This document shows, one piece after another, positions 1 to 6,900 of a DNA stretch of 8,104 nt. The translations under genes and the position numbers were made by a program. Where the stretch lies: positions 1 through 8,104 of the forward strand of contig CANQOZ010000051.1 of assembly GCA_947625585.1 (NCBI GenBank). Direction: 5' to 3'. The stretch is from an uncultured Eubacteriaceae bacterium. Its GTDB lineage: Bacteria > Bacillota > Clostridia > Eubacteriales > Eubacteriaceae. Positions within the stretch are counted from its first letter, which is position 1. Each line of letters starts with the position of its first letter. The notes beneath the pieces were generated by a model. It was not told the DNA's origin. It searched no databases and worked only from the letters and a program-made list of their open reading frames with translations.

Positions 1-297
1 TTAGAACTTGGTAAAGAAGATCAACCATTTGGAATTCTTAAATATGGATTTGGAAATACAGGAAAAGATACAACTGAAGGTGTTCTATTAAATAATAGTA
101 TTTTTACAAATACTCTTGGGCCACTTTTAGTTCTTAATCCATGGTTAACTAAAGAAGTTATTAACATTGCTTTAGAGAATAATGGTTTTGAACCGATTAA
201 GAAAGAATTAGATTTTAATCTTGAAAGACAAAGCTTAGATTCCAAAGTTAGGTTTACAAAAAATAAAAAGACAAATTTAAAGAATATAAAACGATAA
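1..297 (+). CDS. gatD: Lipid II isoglutaminyl synthase, glutaminase subunit GatD (C-terminal part, 5' truncated by window edge)
   Basis: Frame 1 is open from the window edge to TAA at 295-297, giving 98 C-terminal residues. GatD is the CobB/CobQ-like glutamine amidotransferase that supplies ammonia to MurT, which amidates the D-Glu of lipid II at the cytoplasmic face of the membrane. Seen: a KYGFGNTGKDTTEGV block (residues 14-28 of the fragment), then NTLGPLLVLNP (37-47), a helical stretch and a basic tail. This order matches the GatD C-terminus of staphylococci and streptococci as I remember it (GFGNN-ED--EG, then TYLHGP-LPKN). Odd: the His of the HGP motif, the expected class I glutaminase catalytic His, is Leu39 of the fragment, and the fragment contains no His at all. 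The catalytic Cys region is outside the window. Only 12 bases separate it from glmM, so the two are probably co-transcribed. A paralogous or cobyric-acid-synthase-like amidotransferase is a less likely alternative. Confidence 0.82.
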   Translation, partial: LELGKEDQPFGILKYGFGNTGKDTTEGVLLNNSIFTNTLGPLLVLNPWLTKEVINIALENNGFEPIKKELDFNLERQSLDSKVRFTKNKKTNLKNIKR

Positions 298-309
298 ATT
301 GGAGGAAAT

Positions 310-1644
310 ATGGGAGCATTGTTTGGCACGGATGGTGTGCGTGGTAAATATGGCAAAGAATTAACTGATGATATGGCTCGATTACTTGGCTATTATGGTA
401 CAAAAGTTTTAACGGAGTCACATTCACCAACAATTATCATAGGAACGGATACCAGAGAGTCTGCAGATAATCTAACAAATGCTTTAGCTGATGGGATTAC
501 AAGTGCTGGTGGAAAAGTTTTGTTAGCTGGCGTTGTTCCAACTCCTGCAGTTGCAGTTTTAGTTAGAGAATTAGGTGCAGATGCAGGAATAGTTGTTTCT
601 GCTTCCCATAATCTCTATGAAGATAATGGAATTAAATTCTTCAATTCAAAAGGTTTTAAACTTCCTGATGAAACTGAAGATGTAATAACAAAATTGTTTT
701 ATGAAGATAAAGATCACGTTCAAAAGAAAGATTCTTTTGAAACAGAAATAATTGAAGATCCTGAAAAAATATATCTAGACTTTATAAATGAAGAAAAACA
801 TAATCGCTTAGATGGACTAAAAATTGTTTTAGACTGTTCAAATGGGGCTTTATATCAGATTGCCCCGGATTATTTTGAATCTCTAGGTGCTGAAGTTATT
901 CCTATTGGTAAACACCCTAATGGTAAAAATATTAATTTAAATTGCGGTTCAACTGATACTAAATATATTTGTAAAAAGGTTAAGGAAGTCGGAGCTGATT
1001 TTGGTTTTGCTTTTGATGGAGATGCCGATAGGTGTTTAGCTATTGATGAAAATGGTGAAGTAATCGATGGTGATAGGATAATGAACCTTATCGGTAGAAA
1101 AATGAAAGAAGAAGGTACTCTAAACGATAATATGATTGTTGTTACTCAAATGAGTAATTATGGTTTACCAATCGCACTTGAACAGGCGGGATTACAATGT
1201 ATTCGTACCGATGTTGGTGATAGGTATGTCTTAGAAAAGATGCTTGAAAATAATTACACTTTAGGTGGTGAACAATCTGGTCATGTTATTAAGTTAGATC
1301 ATAATACCACTGGTGATGGTCTTTTGACAGCTTCGTTACTGGCTGATATTTTTTCAACTAGTGATAAAAAACCTTCTGAATTATCACATTTGATGAAAGT
1401 CTATCCACAAACATTAAAGAATGCTTATGTAGAGAATTCTAAAAAGAACGATTATTTAAATGATGAAGAAATTGTTAATAGGATTGAAGAATTAAAAGAA
1501 ATAATCGGTGAAAAGGGAAGAGTCTACATTAGGCCAAGTGGAACTGAACCTAAAATAAGAGTAATGCTTGAAGGAACGAATCAAGAACAAATAAATAAAT
1601 TAGCCAAGGATACTGTTAAATTAATAGAGAGTAAATTAAATTAA
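310..1644 (+). CDS. glmM: Phosphoglucosamine mutase GlmM
   Basis: GlmM interconverts glucosamine-6-P and glucosamine-1-P, the second step of UDP-GlcNAc synthesis in the cytoplasm. The 444-residue length is normal for the family. Seen in order: N-terminal FGTDGVRG (5-12); phosphoserine loop SASHN (97-101) with catalytic Ser99, followed by EDNGIKFF; Mg-binding loop DGDADR (236-241); sugar-specificity loop GEQSGH (320-325); and C-terminal phosphate-binding loop RPSGTEPKIRVM (408-419). All four active-site loops of the alpha-D-phosphohexomutases are present, so the enzyme should work. The start is fixed by the family N-terminus and by GGAGG at 301-305, only 4 bases from the ATG. One oddity is Leu102 (codon CTC at 613-615) where SASHNP normally has Pro. 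It follows gatD at 12 bases and is closed by a terminator that overlaps its stop codon. In many Firmicutes the gene before glmM is cdaR (cdaA-cdaR-glmM); here it is gatD. Confidence 0.97.
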   Translation: MGALFGTDGVRGKYGKELTDDMARLLGYYGTKVLTESHSPTIIIGTDTRESADNLTNALADGITSAGGKVLLAGVVPTPAVAVLVRELGADAGIVVSASHNLYEDNGIKFFNSKGFKLPDETEDVITKLFYEDKDHVQKKDSFETEIIEDPEKIYLDFINEEKHNRLDGLKIVLDCSNGALYQIAPDYFESLGAEVIPIGKHPNGKNINLNCGSTDTKYICKKVKEVGADFGFAFDGDADRCLAIDENGEVIDGDRIMNLIGRKMKEEGTLNDNMIVVTQMSNYGLPIALEQAGLQCIRTDVGDRYVLEKMLENNYTLGGEQSGHVIKLDHNTTGDGLLTASLLADIFSTSDKKPSELSHLMKVYPQTLKNAYVENSKKNDYLNDEEIVNRIEELKEIIGEKGRVYIRPSGTEPKIRVMLEGTNQEQINKLAKDTVKLIESKLN

Positions 1645-1666
1645 GGGACTTTTAAGTCCTTTTTTT
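1643..1666 (+). terminator. Intrinsic terminator after glmM
   Basis: An 8-bp stem (1643-1650 with 1655-1662, one G-T pair) has a 4-base loop TTTA and runs into a T tract ending at 1666. The left arm uses the last two bases of the glmM stop codon. It should separate the gatD-glmM transcript from glmS, which has its own promoter, although read-through is possible because the core is only GGACT/AGTCC. Confidence 0.85.
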
Positions 1667-1734
1667 AATGGTGAAATTCAAATTGTAAAATCGTTTGTTA
1701 CAAAATAGATAAAACTTTGAGTTACTCATTCAGA

Positions 1735-1762
1735 TTGAATTAAAAACTTAATATGCTATAAT
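1735..1762 (+). promoter_or_regulatory. Vegetative (sigma-A type) promoter of glmS
   Basis: A -35 box TTGAAT (1735-1740) is separated by 16 bases from a perfect -10 box TATAAT (1757-1762). The -10 is extended by TG at 1754-1755 (TGCTATAAT). The transcript is predicted to start near 1768-1770. That places an approximately 55-base structured leader before the ribozyme cleavage site and about 195 bases before the glmS start codon. It lies just beyond the glmM terminator, so glmS can be transcribed independently. Confidence 0.85.
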
Positions 1763-1770
1763 TCCTACAG

Positions 1771-1821
1771 TTGAATTTTAGGAAGAAGATCCAGGTTTCA
1801 GCCCTAAACCGGTAAATTCAA
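1771..1821 (+). promoter_or_regulatory. Structured 5' leader hairpin in front of the glmS ribozyme
   Basis: The leader between the predicted transcription start and the cleavage site folds on itself. TTGAATTT (1771-1778) pairs perfectly over 8 bp with AAATTCAA (1814-1821), ending 3 bases before the cleavage site. Inside it GGTTT (1794-1798) pairs with AAACC (1806-1810), extendable by CC/GG (1791-1792 with 1811-1812) across a bulged A. This leaves a 7-base loop CAGCCCT. The loop's GCCCT (1801-1805) is complementary to AGGGC (1838-1842) in the ribozyme P1 loop. A competing pairing, TTTAGG (1777-1782) with CCTAAA (1803-1808), is also possible. The pairings are read from the sequence; any role in cleavage or RNA stability is inference. 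The helix would leave with the 5' cleavage product. Confidence 0.6.
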
Positions 1822-1823
1822 TA

Positions 1824-1945
1824 AGCGCCAGAACTTCAGGGCCACAAGAAGTTGACGAGGATCGGGAAGTATCGAAAATTCGGCGGATGTCCCGAAAATA
1901 TAACGTGTTAAAACTTGTGGGTGACTACAAGGACAAAGCACAAAA
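1824..1945 (+). ncRNA. glmS ribozyme-riboswitch (glucosamine-6-phosphate-dependent self-cleaving RNA)
   Basis: This RNA uses bound glucosamine-6-P as cofactor to cleave its own 5' end. In B. subtilis the resulting 5'-OH mRNA is destroyed by RNase J1, giving feedback on GlmS. Family-defining elements are all here: cleavage site A1824/G1825 in AGCGCCAGAACT; P1 stem AACTTC (1832-1837) with GAAGTT (1848-1853); the conserved GTTGACGAGGAT (1851-1862); the core ATCGAAAATTCGGCGGAT (1871-1888), whose GGCG (1882-1885) can pair with CGCC (1826-1829) next to the scissile bond; a CGGGA/TCCCG helix (1863-1867 with 1890-1894); and P4, CTTGT (1914-1918) with ACAAG (1927-1931), capped by the near-invariant GGGTGACT and followed by GACAAAG. 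The P3 region (about 1895-1912) is short compared with the B. subtilis type. The 3' limit is approximate. About 139 bases remain on the mRNA after cleavage. Confidence 0.96.
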
Positions 1946-1952
1946 TTTAAAC

Positions 1953-1956
1953 GAGG
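1953..1956 (+). promoter_or_regulatory. Ribosome binding site of glmS
   Basis: GAGG lies 7 bases before the glmS ATG and just outside the ribozyme fold. Access to it should therefore not depend directly on ribozyme folding, consistent with control through cleavage and mRNA decay rather than through sequestration. Confidence 0.75.
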
Positions 1957-1963
1957 TTAAATT

Positions 1964-3799
1964 ATGTGTGGTATTGTTGGTTACATTGGTGATAAACAAG
2001 CCCAAAATATTTTAGTAGATGGTTTAAAAAGATTAGAGTATCGTGGCTATGATTCTTCTGGAGTAGCAGTCTTGGACAATAACCAAATCGAAATTGCCAA
2101 AAAGAAAGGTAAGATAAAAGATTTGGAAGGTGTTCTTGTTAATAATGAAATAAATGGAACTATTGGAATTGGTCATACCCGTTGGGCTACCCATGGTGAA
2201 CCATCTGATAGAAATGCTCATCCTCACTTTAGTATGGATGAAAAGATCGCTATTGTCCATAATGGAATTATTGAAAATTACAATGAATTAAGGGAAGAAT
2301 TAAAGAGTGAAGGTTATAAATTTAATTCGGATACAGATACAGAAGTAATTGTTCATTTAGTTGAAAAATACTATGATGGAGATTTATTAAAAGCTGTTAA
2401 TAGAGCAACCAAAGATTTAGTTGGTTCTTATTCTATTGGAGCTATAAGTTCTGATGAACCTGATCGTTTAATTGCAGCCCGTTACAGTTCTCCATTAGTT
2501 ATCGGTATAGGAGAAGGTGAAAATTTCATTGCTTCAGATATTCCAGCTGTTTTAGAACATACTAAAAATTATTATATCTTAGAAGATCATGAATTAGCTG
2601 AAATTACTAAAAATGATATTAAGATTTACAATCAGGATCTCGAACCTGTTGAAAGAGAAATCACTCATGTAACTTGGGATGCTAAAGATGCTCAAAAGGA
2701 TGGTTATCCATTCTTCATGTTAAAGGAAATCAATGAACAACCAAGAGCTCTTCAAGATGCTATTCGTGGTCGAATTAAAGAAAATGGTGATATCAAGTTA
2801 GATGATGTTGTTATCACAAAAGAAGATCTAGATAAAATTGATCATATTCAGATTGTCGCTTGTGGAACAGCTTATAATGCTGGATTAATAGGAAAGAAAT
2901 ATATTGAAAAATATGCAAGAATTCCTATTGAAATAGAAACTGCAAGTGAATACAGATATAAAAATCCTATTGTTACTGAAAATACGCTTTTAATTGTTTT
3001 AAGTCAGTCAGGTGAAACTGCTGATACATTAGCTGCTATTGATATTGCTAAAAAGAATGGAGCCCGTGTTCTTGCTATAACAAACGTTATTGGATCTTCT
3101 ATAGCCAGACAGTCGAATGATGTTATTTACACGAATGCTGGACCAGAAATTGCTGTTGCTTCAACAAAAGCATATGTAACGCAGGTAGCTTGTATGATGT
3201 TAGTAGCTCTACATCTTGGACGTTTAAAAGGTTTAGTCAGTGACGAAAAGTTAAAGAAATTAACTACTGAATTAAAACAAGCTTCAGACCATATCCAAAA
3301 AGCTTTAGATGATAGTGAAGAGCTTGAAGAATATGTAACAGCAAATAAAGATCATGAAGATTTATACTTAATTGGTAGAGGACATGATTATAATACAGCT
3401 ATTGAAGGTTCATTAAAAATTAAGGAAATCTCATATGTTCACTCAGAAAGTTTCTCTGCTGGCGAATTAAAGCATGGTCCTATTGCTTTAATTGAAGATG
3501 GAACAATTGTTTTAGCTGTTGCTACTCAAGAAGATGTTCTTGAAAAAGTTATGAGTAATATTGAAGAAGTCCGAACTAGAGGTGGGAAAGTTTTCTTAGT
3601 TACTCAAGAAAAGTTCAAAGATCGTATTGCTGATTTAGATAAGATGGATAAAGTTTTCTTCTTACCAGATATGGATGACGATATCGCTCCATTAGCATCC
3701 GTTGTTTACTTACAGCTCTTTGCTTATTTCTTAGCAGTAGCTAATGGTAGAAATGTTGATCAACCAAGGAACTTAGCTAAAGCTGTTACTGTTGAATAA
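1964..3799 (+). CDS. glmS: Glutamine-fructose-6-phosphate aminotransferase (isomerizing) GlmS
   Basis: GlmS makes glucosamine-6-P from fructose-6-P and glutamine, the committed step of amino-sugar and peptidoglycan precursor synthesis in the cytoplasm. The 611-residue length is usual. The N-terminal Ntn glutaminase domain (about 1-235) begins MCGIVGYIG, so Cys2 becomes the nucleophile after Met removal. Glutamine-binding motifs YRGYDSSG (26-33), TRWATHG (72-78) and HNG (99-101) are intact. Two SIS sugar-isomerase domains follow: CGTAYNAG (300-307) and SQSGETADT (347-355) bind the sugar phosphate, and Glu488 in KEISYVHSES with ELKHGP (501-506) forms the isomerase site. The C-terminus PRNLAKAVTVE carries the Lys606 that makes the Schiff base with fructose-6-P in homologues. 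The start is set by the obligatory MCG terminus and the GAGG site. It has its own promoter and is controlled by the upstream ribozyme. The next gene, pglX, is convergent. Confidence 0.98.
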   Translation: MCGIVGYIGDKQAQNILVDGLKRLEYRGYDSSGVAVLDNNQIEIAKKKGKIKDLEGVLVNNEINGTIGIGHTRWATHGEPSDRNAHPHFSMDEKIAIVHNGIIENYNELREELKSEGYKFNSDTDTEVIVHLVEKYYDGDLLKAVNRATKDLVGSYSIGAISSDEPDRLIAARYSSPLVIGIGEGENFIASDIPAVLEHTKNYYILEDHELAEITKNDIKIYNQDLEPVEREITHVTWDAKDAQKDGYPFFMLKEINEQPRALQDAIRGRIKENGDIKLDDVVITKEDLDKIDHIQIVACGTAYNAGLIGKKYIEKYARIPIEIETASEYRYKNPIVTENTLLIVLSQSGETADTLAAIDIAKKNGARVLAITNVIGSSIARQSNDVIYTNAGPEIAVASTKAYVTQVACMMLVALHLGRLKGLVSDEKLKKLTTELKQASDHIQKALDDSEELEEYVTANKDHEDLYLIGRGHDYNTAIEGSLKIKEISYVHSESFSAGELKHGPIALIEDGTIVLAVATQEDVLEKVMSNIEEVRTRGGKVFLVTQEKFKDRIADLDKMDKVFFLPDMDDDIAPLASVVYLQLFAYFLAVANGRNVDQPRNLAKAVTVE

Positions 3800-3807
3800 A
3801 AAATCAT

Positions 3808-3833
3808 ACCGGGGTGATCCCCGGTTTTATTTT
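3808..3833 (+). terminator. Strong intrinsic terminator after glmS
   Basis: A perfect 7-bp GC-rich stem, ACCGGGG (3808-3814) with CCCCGGT (3819-3825), has a TGAT loop and is followed by TTTTATTT. It starts 8 bases after the glmS stop. Read on the other strand, the stem is followed by ATGATTTTTTA, so it may also stop pglX transcripts weakly from the opposite side, about 130 bases after the pglX stop. Confidence 0.92.
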
Positions 3834-3843
3834 CGAAATAAAT

Positions 3844-3934
3844 GTTAACGTTTGCACGAAAAACAAAAAGTGTCTTTTTAAGCGACGAGTTCGCATAATA
3901 TATTTCCAGATTTCCAAGCGGGCGTAAACGATTA
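3844..3934. repeat. Candidate small dispersed intergenic element with imperfect inverted ends
   Basis: This roughly 90-base stretch lies between the convergent ends of glmS and pglX. Its ends are imperfect inverted copies: the reverse complement of TTAACGTTTGCACG (3844-3857) resembles CGGGCGTAAACGATTA (3919-3934), sharing a CG-GC block and AAACG. Inside are two small hairpins, AAAAAG-TGT-CTTTTT (3865-3879) and GCGA-CGAGT-TCGC (3882-3894). GC is about 38% by hand count (34 of 90 bases at 3841-3930), visibly higher than the AT-rich DNA on both sides. It carries no convincing gene. Only one copy is inside the window, so repeat status is an inference from shape and composition. It could instead be a degenerate remnant or the 3' untranslated region of pglX. 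Confidence 0.35.
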
Positions 3935-3951
3935 CATTCTTAATTATCATA

Positions 3952-6900
3952 TTATTTTTTTCTAAAAATATTAATATGTCTTCCATCTAGCGAAGTTTGA
4001 ATTCTTTCCAAATTGAAGTTGACTCCATCATCAAAGTTGATCTCACTTGTATTCAATGATCTAAGATTATTGAGTATTTTGTTTAAATTTAATAGGTTAG
4101 ACTTTAATCGTTTCTGTTCTGTTTTAGTTCCTTTTTTATTTTTTAGTAACTTTAGTTTGTCTTGAACTATTTTAATTTCTCTTTCATAAAACTCTATTAT
4201 TGGATTTAAATTCGATTCATTAAACCTATGATAATAAAGTAAACCGTTTGGAATATTTTTTAATGGATTTAAAACTTGAAGATAGATAGGTCTTCCAAAA
4301 TATTTTTTTAAGTGGTCATGAAAGAATTGTTTATCAAAATATTCAATGATTATCTCATGACTGTCATTAGTTGAATTAAAATTTATAGTCTGAGCTATAA
4401 ATTCTAGATCTTCATCCACGTTATCGGTTGGAAAAACAACCTTAATAAAATCTTTAAGGGAATTAATAAGATTTTCACCAATTTTTGAATCAGTAAACGG
4501 AATAAAGTTTTTAATGACTGGTCTAAAATTTTCATAATTTGTTAAGTCATCTAATGAGTCGGTTAAAATTAGACCGTTAGTACTTAAACTATACCTTCCA
4601 AAGAGAACTCCAATAAAATAAGATAAGAAATCTTTTAAAATTTCCTGACTCGTTTGTTGATTAACTGAAATGTTTTTTTCTTCTATATCTTTAGAATATA
4701 CTTCATCCAAGTTATAAATCTTAAGAAATAATTCATTCAATCTCTCTTCGTTATCTTTTAAACGTTTAAATCTGGAATTCTGTTTAACTTTTAAATTATT
4801 TACAGCTTCTTTTAAAGAGAGACCAGGTATTATAAGAGGTGATTTTTTAAAATTCCAAGAGAGTTCATTTTCATCCCAATCTTCTTTAGATAAAGTGATG
4901 CAATCTAAAACTAATGCTTCTATTTCGTTACGTTTATTTTCATCTATTATTATTGGAACTTGAGCAATGTCACCACATTGGTAATTAATAGTAGGAGCAA
5001 TTATTTCTAAAAATTTTTGAGCAACAATAGAATTAAGAAAACCAAGTAGATATAATTGATTGCTATCAGTAAAAATACTCATTCCTGCTACATCAAAGAT
5101 ATAGCCAGAATCTTTTAATCTGAAACTTGGAATTCCAGTATTTATTAATGACCATGTAATTGATGGTTTAAAATAATAATGGGTATTTTTAACAACAAAA
5201 CCTGGGTTCTTAAGATAAGGATATTTTTCTAAAACATTATGTTTAATCTCAAATCCATCATTTAGATAATCTACAATAAACTGATCATTTCCATACCATT
5301 TTCTAAAGGAACCACCTTTATTATATGGAAACCATCTAGAGCCACTTTCTTTAGCTTCATCTGTTGAGTGAGCATCAAAATTGATTTGGTTAAAGTCTAC
5401 TTCTGTCCATTGTCTTAAAAATTGATTGTTATCTGTTGTTGCTAATCCTTGTTTTGAATCGGCTAACTCTTTTAATTTAATATCATTTTTAAAATGATCA
5501 ATAATTTGGTCATTTGCCCAATAAGCTATGGGAAATTCGGGAATAAATCTAAATTTGTTTGAATCCATTAAACTAAGATTTACTTTATCTTTAATTCCTT
5601 CAGCTTTATCTTGTACTTCTAATAATCTTAAATAGGATCCTCTAAAATTTTTTACACTTTCTTTCTGAATAATAAAAGCAACGGTTTGAACAACCTCACC
5701 ACCAATATCACCAAAAGCTTTTGTCCCTAAATGGATCATATTAACAATCGTATTATTAAGGACGATTTCTCTTAAATGTTTGTTATATTTTAAGAATAAC
5801 CAGGAATTCATTGTAAGCATTCCACAATAAGAACTATTCTTTGTAAAATTTAAACACCGTTCAATAAAGGCAGTATAGAGATCTTTTGAATTATGTTTAT
5901 AATATTTTTTAAGATAAGTTTTTAAATAAGAGTTAAAATTACGATTACTAAAATAAGGAGGATTAGTAATGACTATATCGTACTTTTTAATTAGTAATTC
6001 TGTAATTTTAACTAACCTATCAACCTCTTCAGAAATTGTATTTAATTTTTTATCGTTCGAAACTTTATCAGATATAAACTTTTTTATTAACTCTAAATTA
6101 TAACTACCTGGTATGATAAGAGATCCTATCAATTTGGCTTCCTTGTAATCATTTAAAAGCTGTTTTAATTGTTTTAATGATTTGGTTCTTTCTTTAGAAG
6201 TCATTGATTTCCCAAAATTTTCTTTAATAAAAGTAAAATCCAACTCAAAATCGTTAAAACAGTAAAAATTTAAATCTATTTTATTGGAAAATATATTCTT
6301 ATTATATTTATATGCTTTTAACTTAAGCCCAATTTCATTTATTCTAAAAACATCATTATCTACTTCAAATCCATAAAGATTATTTTCTAAAATTTTAATA
6401 ACTGCTTCACTGTCTTTATAACCTTTGTCCTTATAAAACTTTAAAAGTAAATCAAAGGTATACGAGAGGATACAACCGGTTCCTAAAGCTGGATCGAGTA
6501 TAGTTAAATCCTCTATGGTTAAGTTTTTAAAATATTGAATTGTTGAACTAGAATATCCTTCTAAATTAAACTGAGTGGGAATGTAGTAGTCTAACTCAAA
6601 CTTATTAATAAGATCTTCTTCTAAAAAATCTTCCTGAGCGATTAAGTGGTTAAACCAAAGTCTTCCAATTGAATTTTGAACTAAGTATTTAACAATATAA
6701 GAAGGAGTAAATAGCTGTGTTACGGCTGGTAGGGTAGAAGAATCTATCTTAATTCTATTTCTCAGATCCTTATAGACTAAAGTTCTATAATCAGAGTTAA
6801 AGTTTTCATATAGAGTGCTTAGAGTTTCAATAATATGATCTGATTTAAAAGGTTCATCTGGCAAACTTTGAATACATTCAATAAGTTCATTATTAATAGG

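Noticed and set aside
21..356. Minus-strand 111-residue open frame
   Set aside because: It overlaps the gatD end and glmM start in antisense, has no ribosome binding site and reads as a low-complexity hydrophobic shadow.
1667..1734. Regulatory element between the glmM terminator and the glmS promoter
   Set aside because: Only ordinary AT-rich sequence with a repeated GTTAC pentamer; no operator-like symmetry could be supported.
2033..2260. Minus-strand 75-residue open frame inside glmS
   Set aside because: It lies wholly antisense to the glutaminase domain of glmS, with no independent signal.
3882..3894. tRNA or other small RNA gene in the glmS-pglX gap
   Set aside because: The small hairpins do not form a cloverleaf and there is no T-loop GTTCGA-type box in the right place.
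3804..3986. Minus-strand 60-residue open frame overlapping the pglX end
   Set aside because: It has no ribosome binding site, overlaps pglX in another frame and runs through the glmS terminator. I treat it as an accident of the candidate repeat, although its basic translation might recur elsewhere if the element is repeated.
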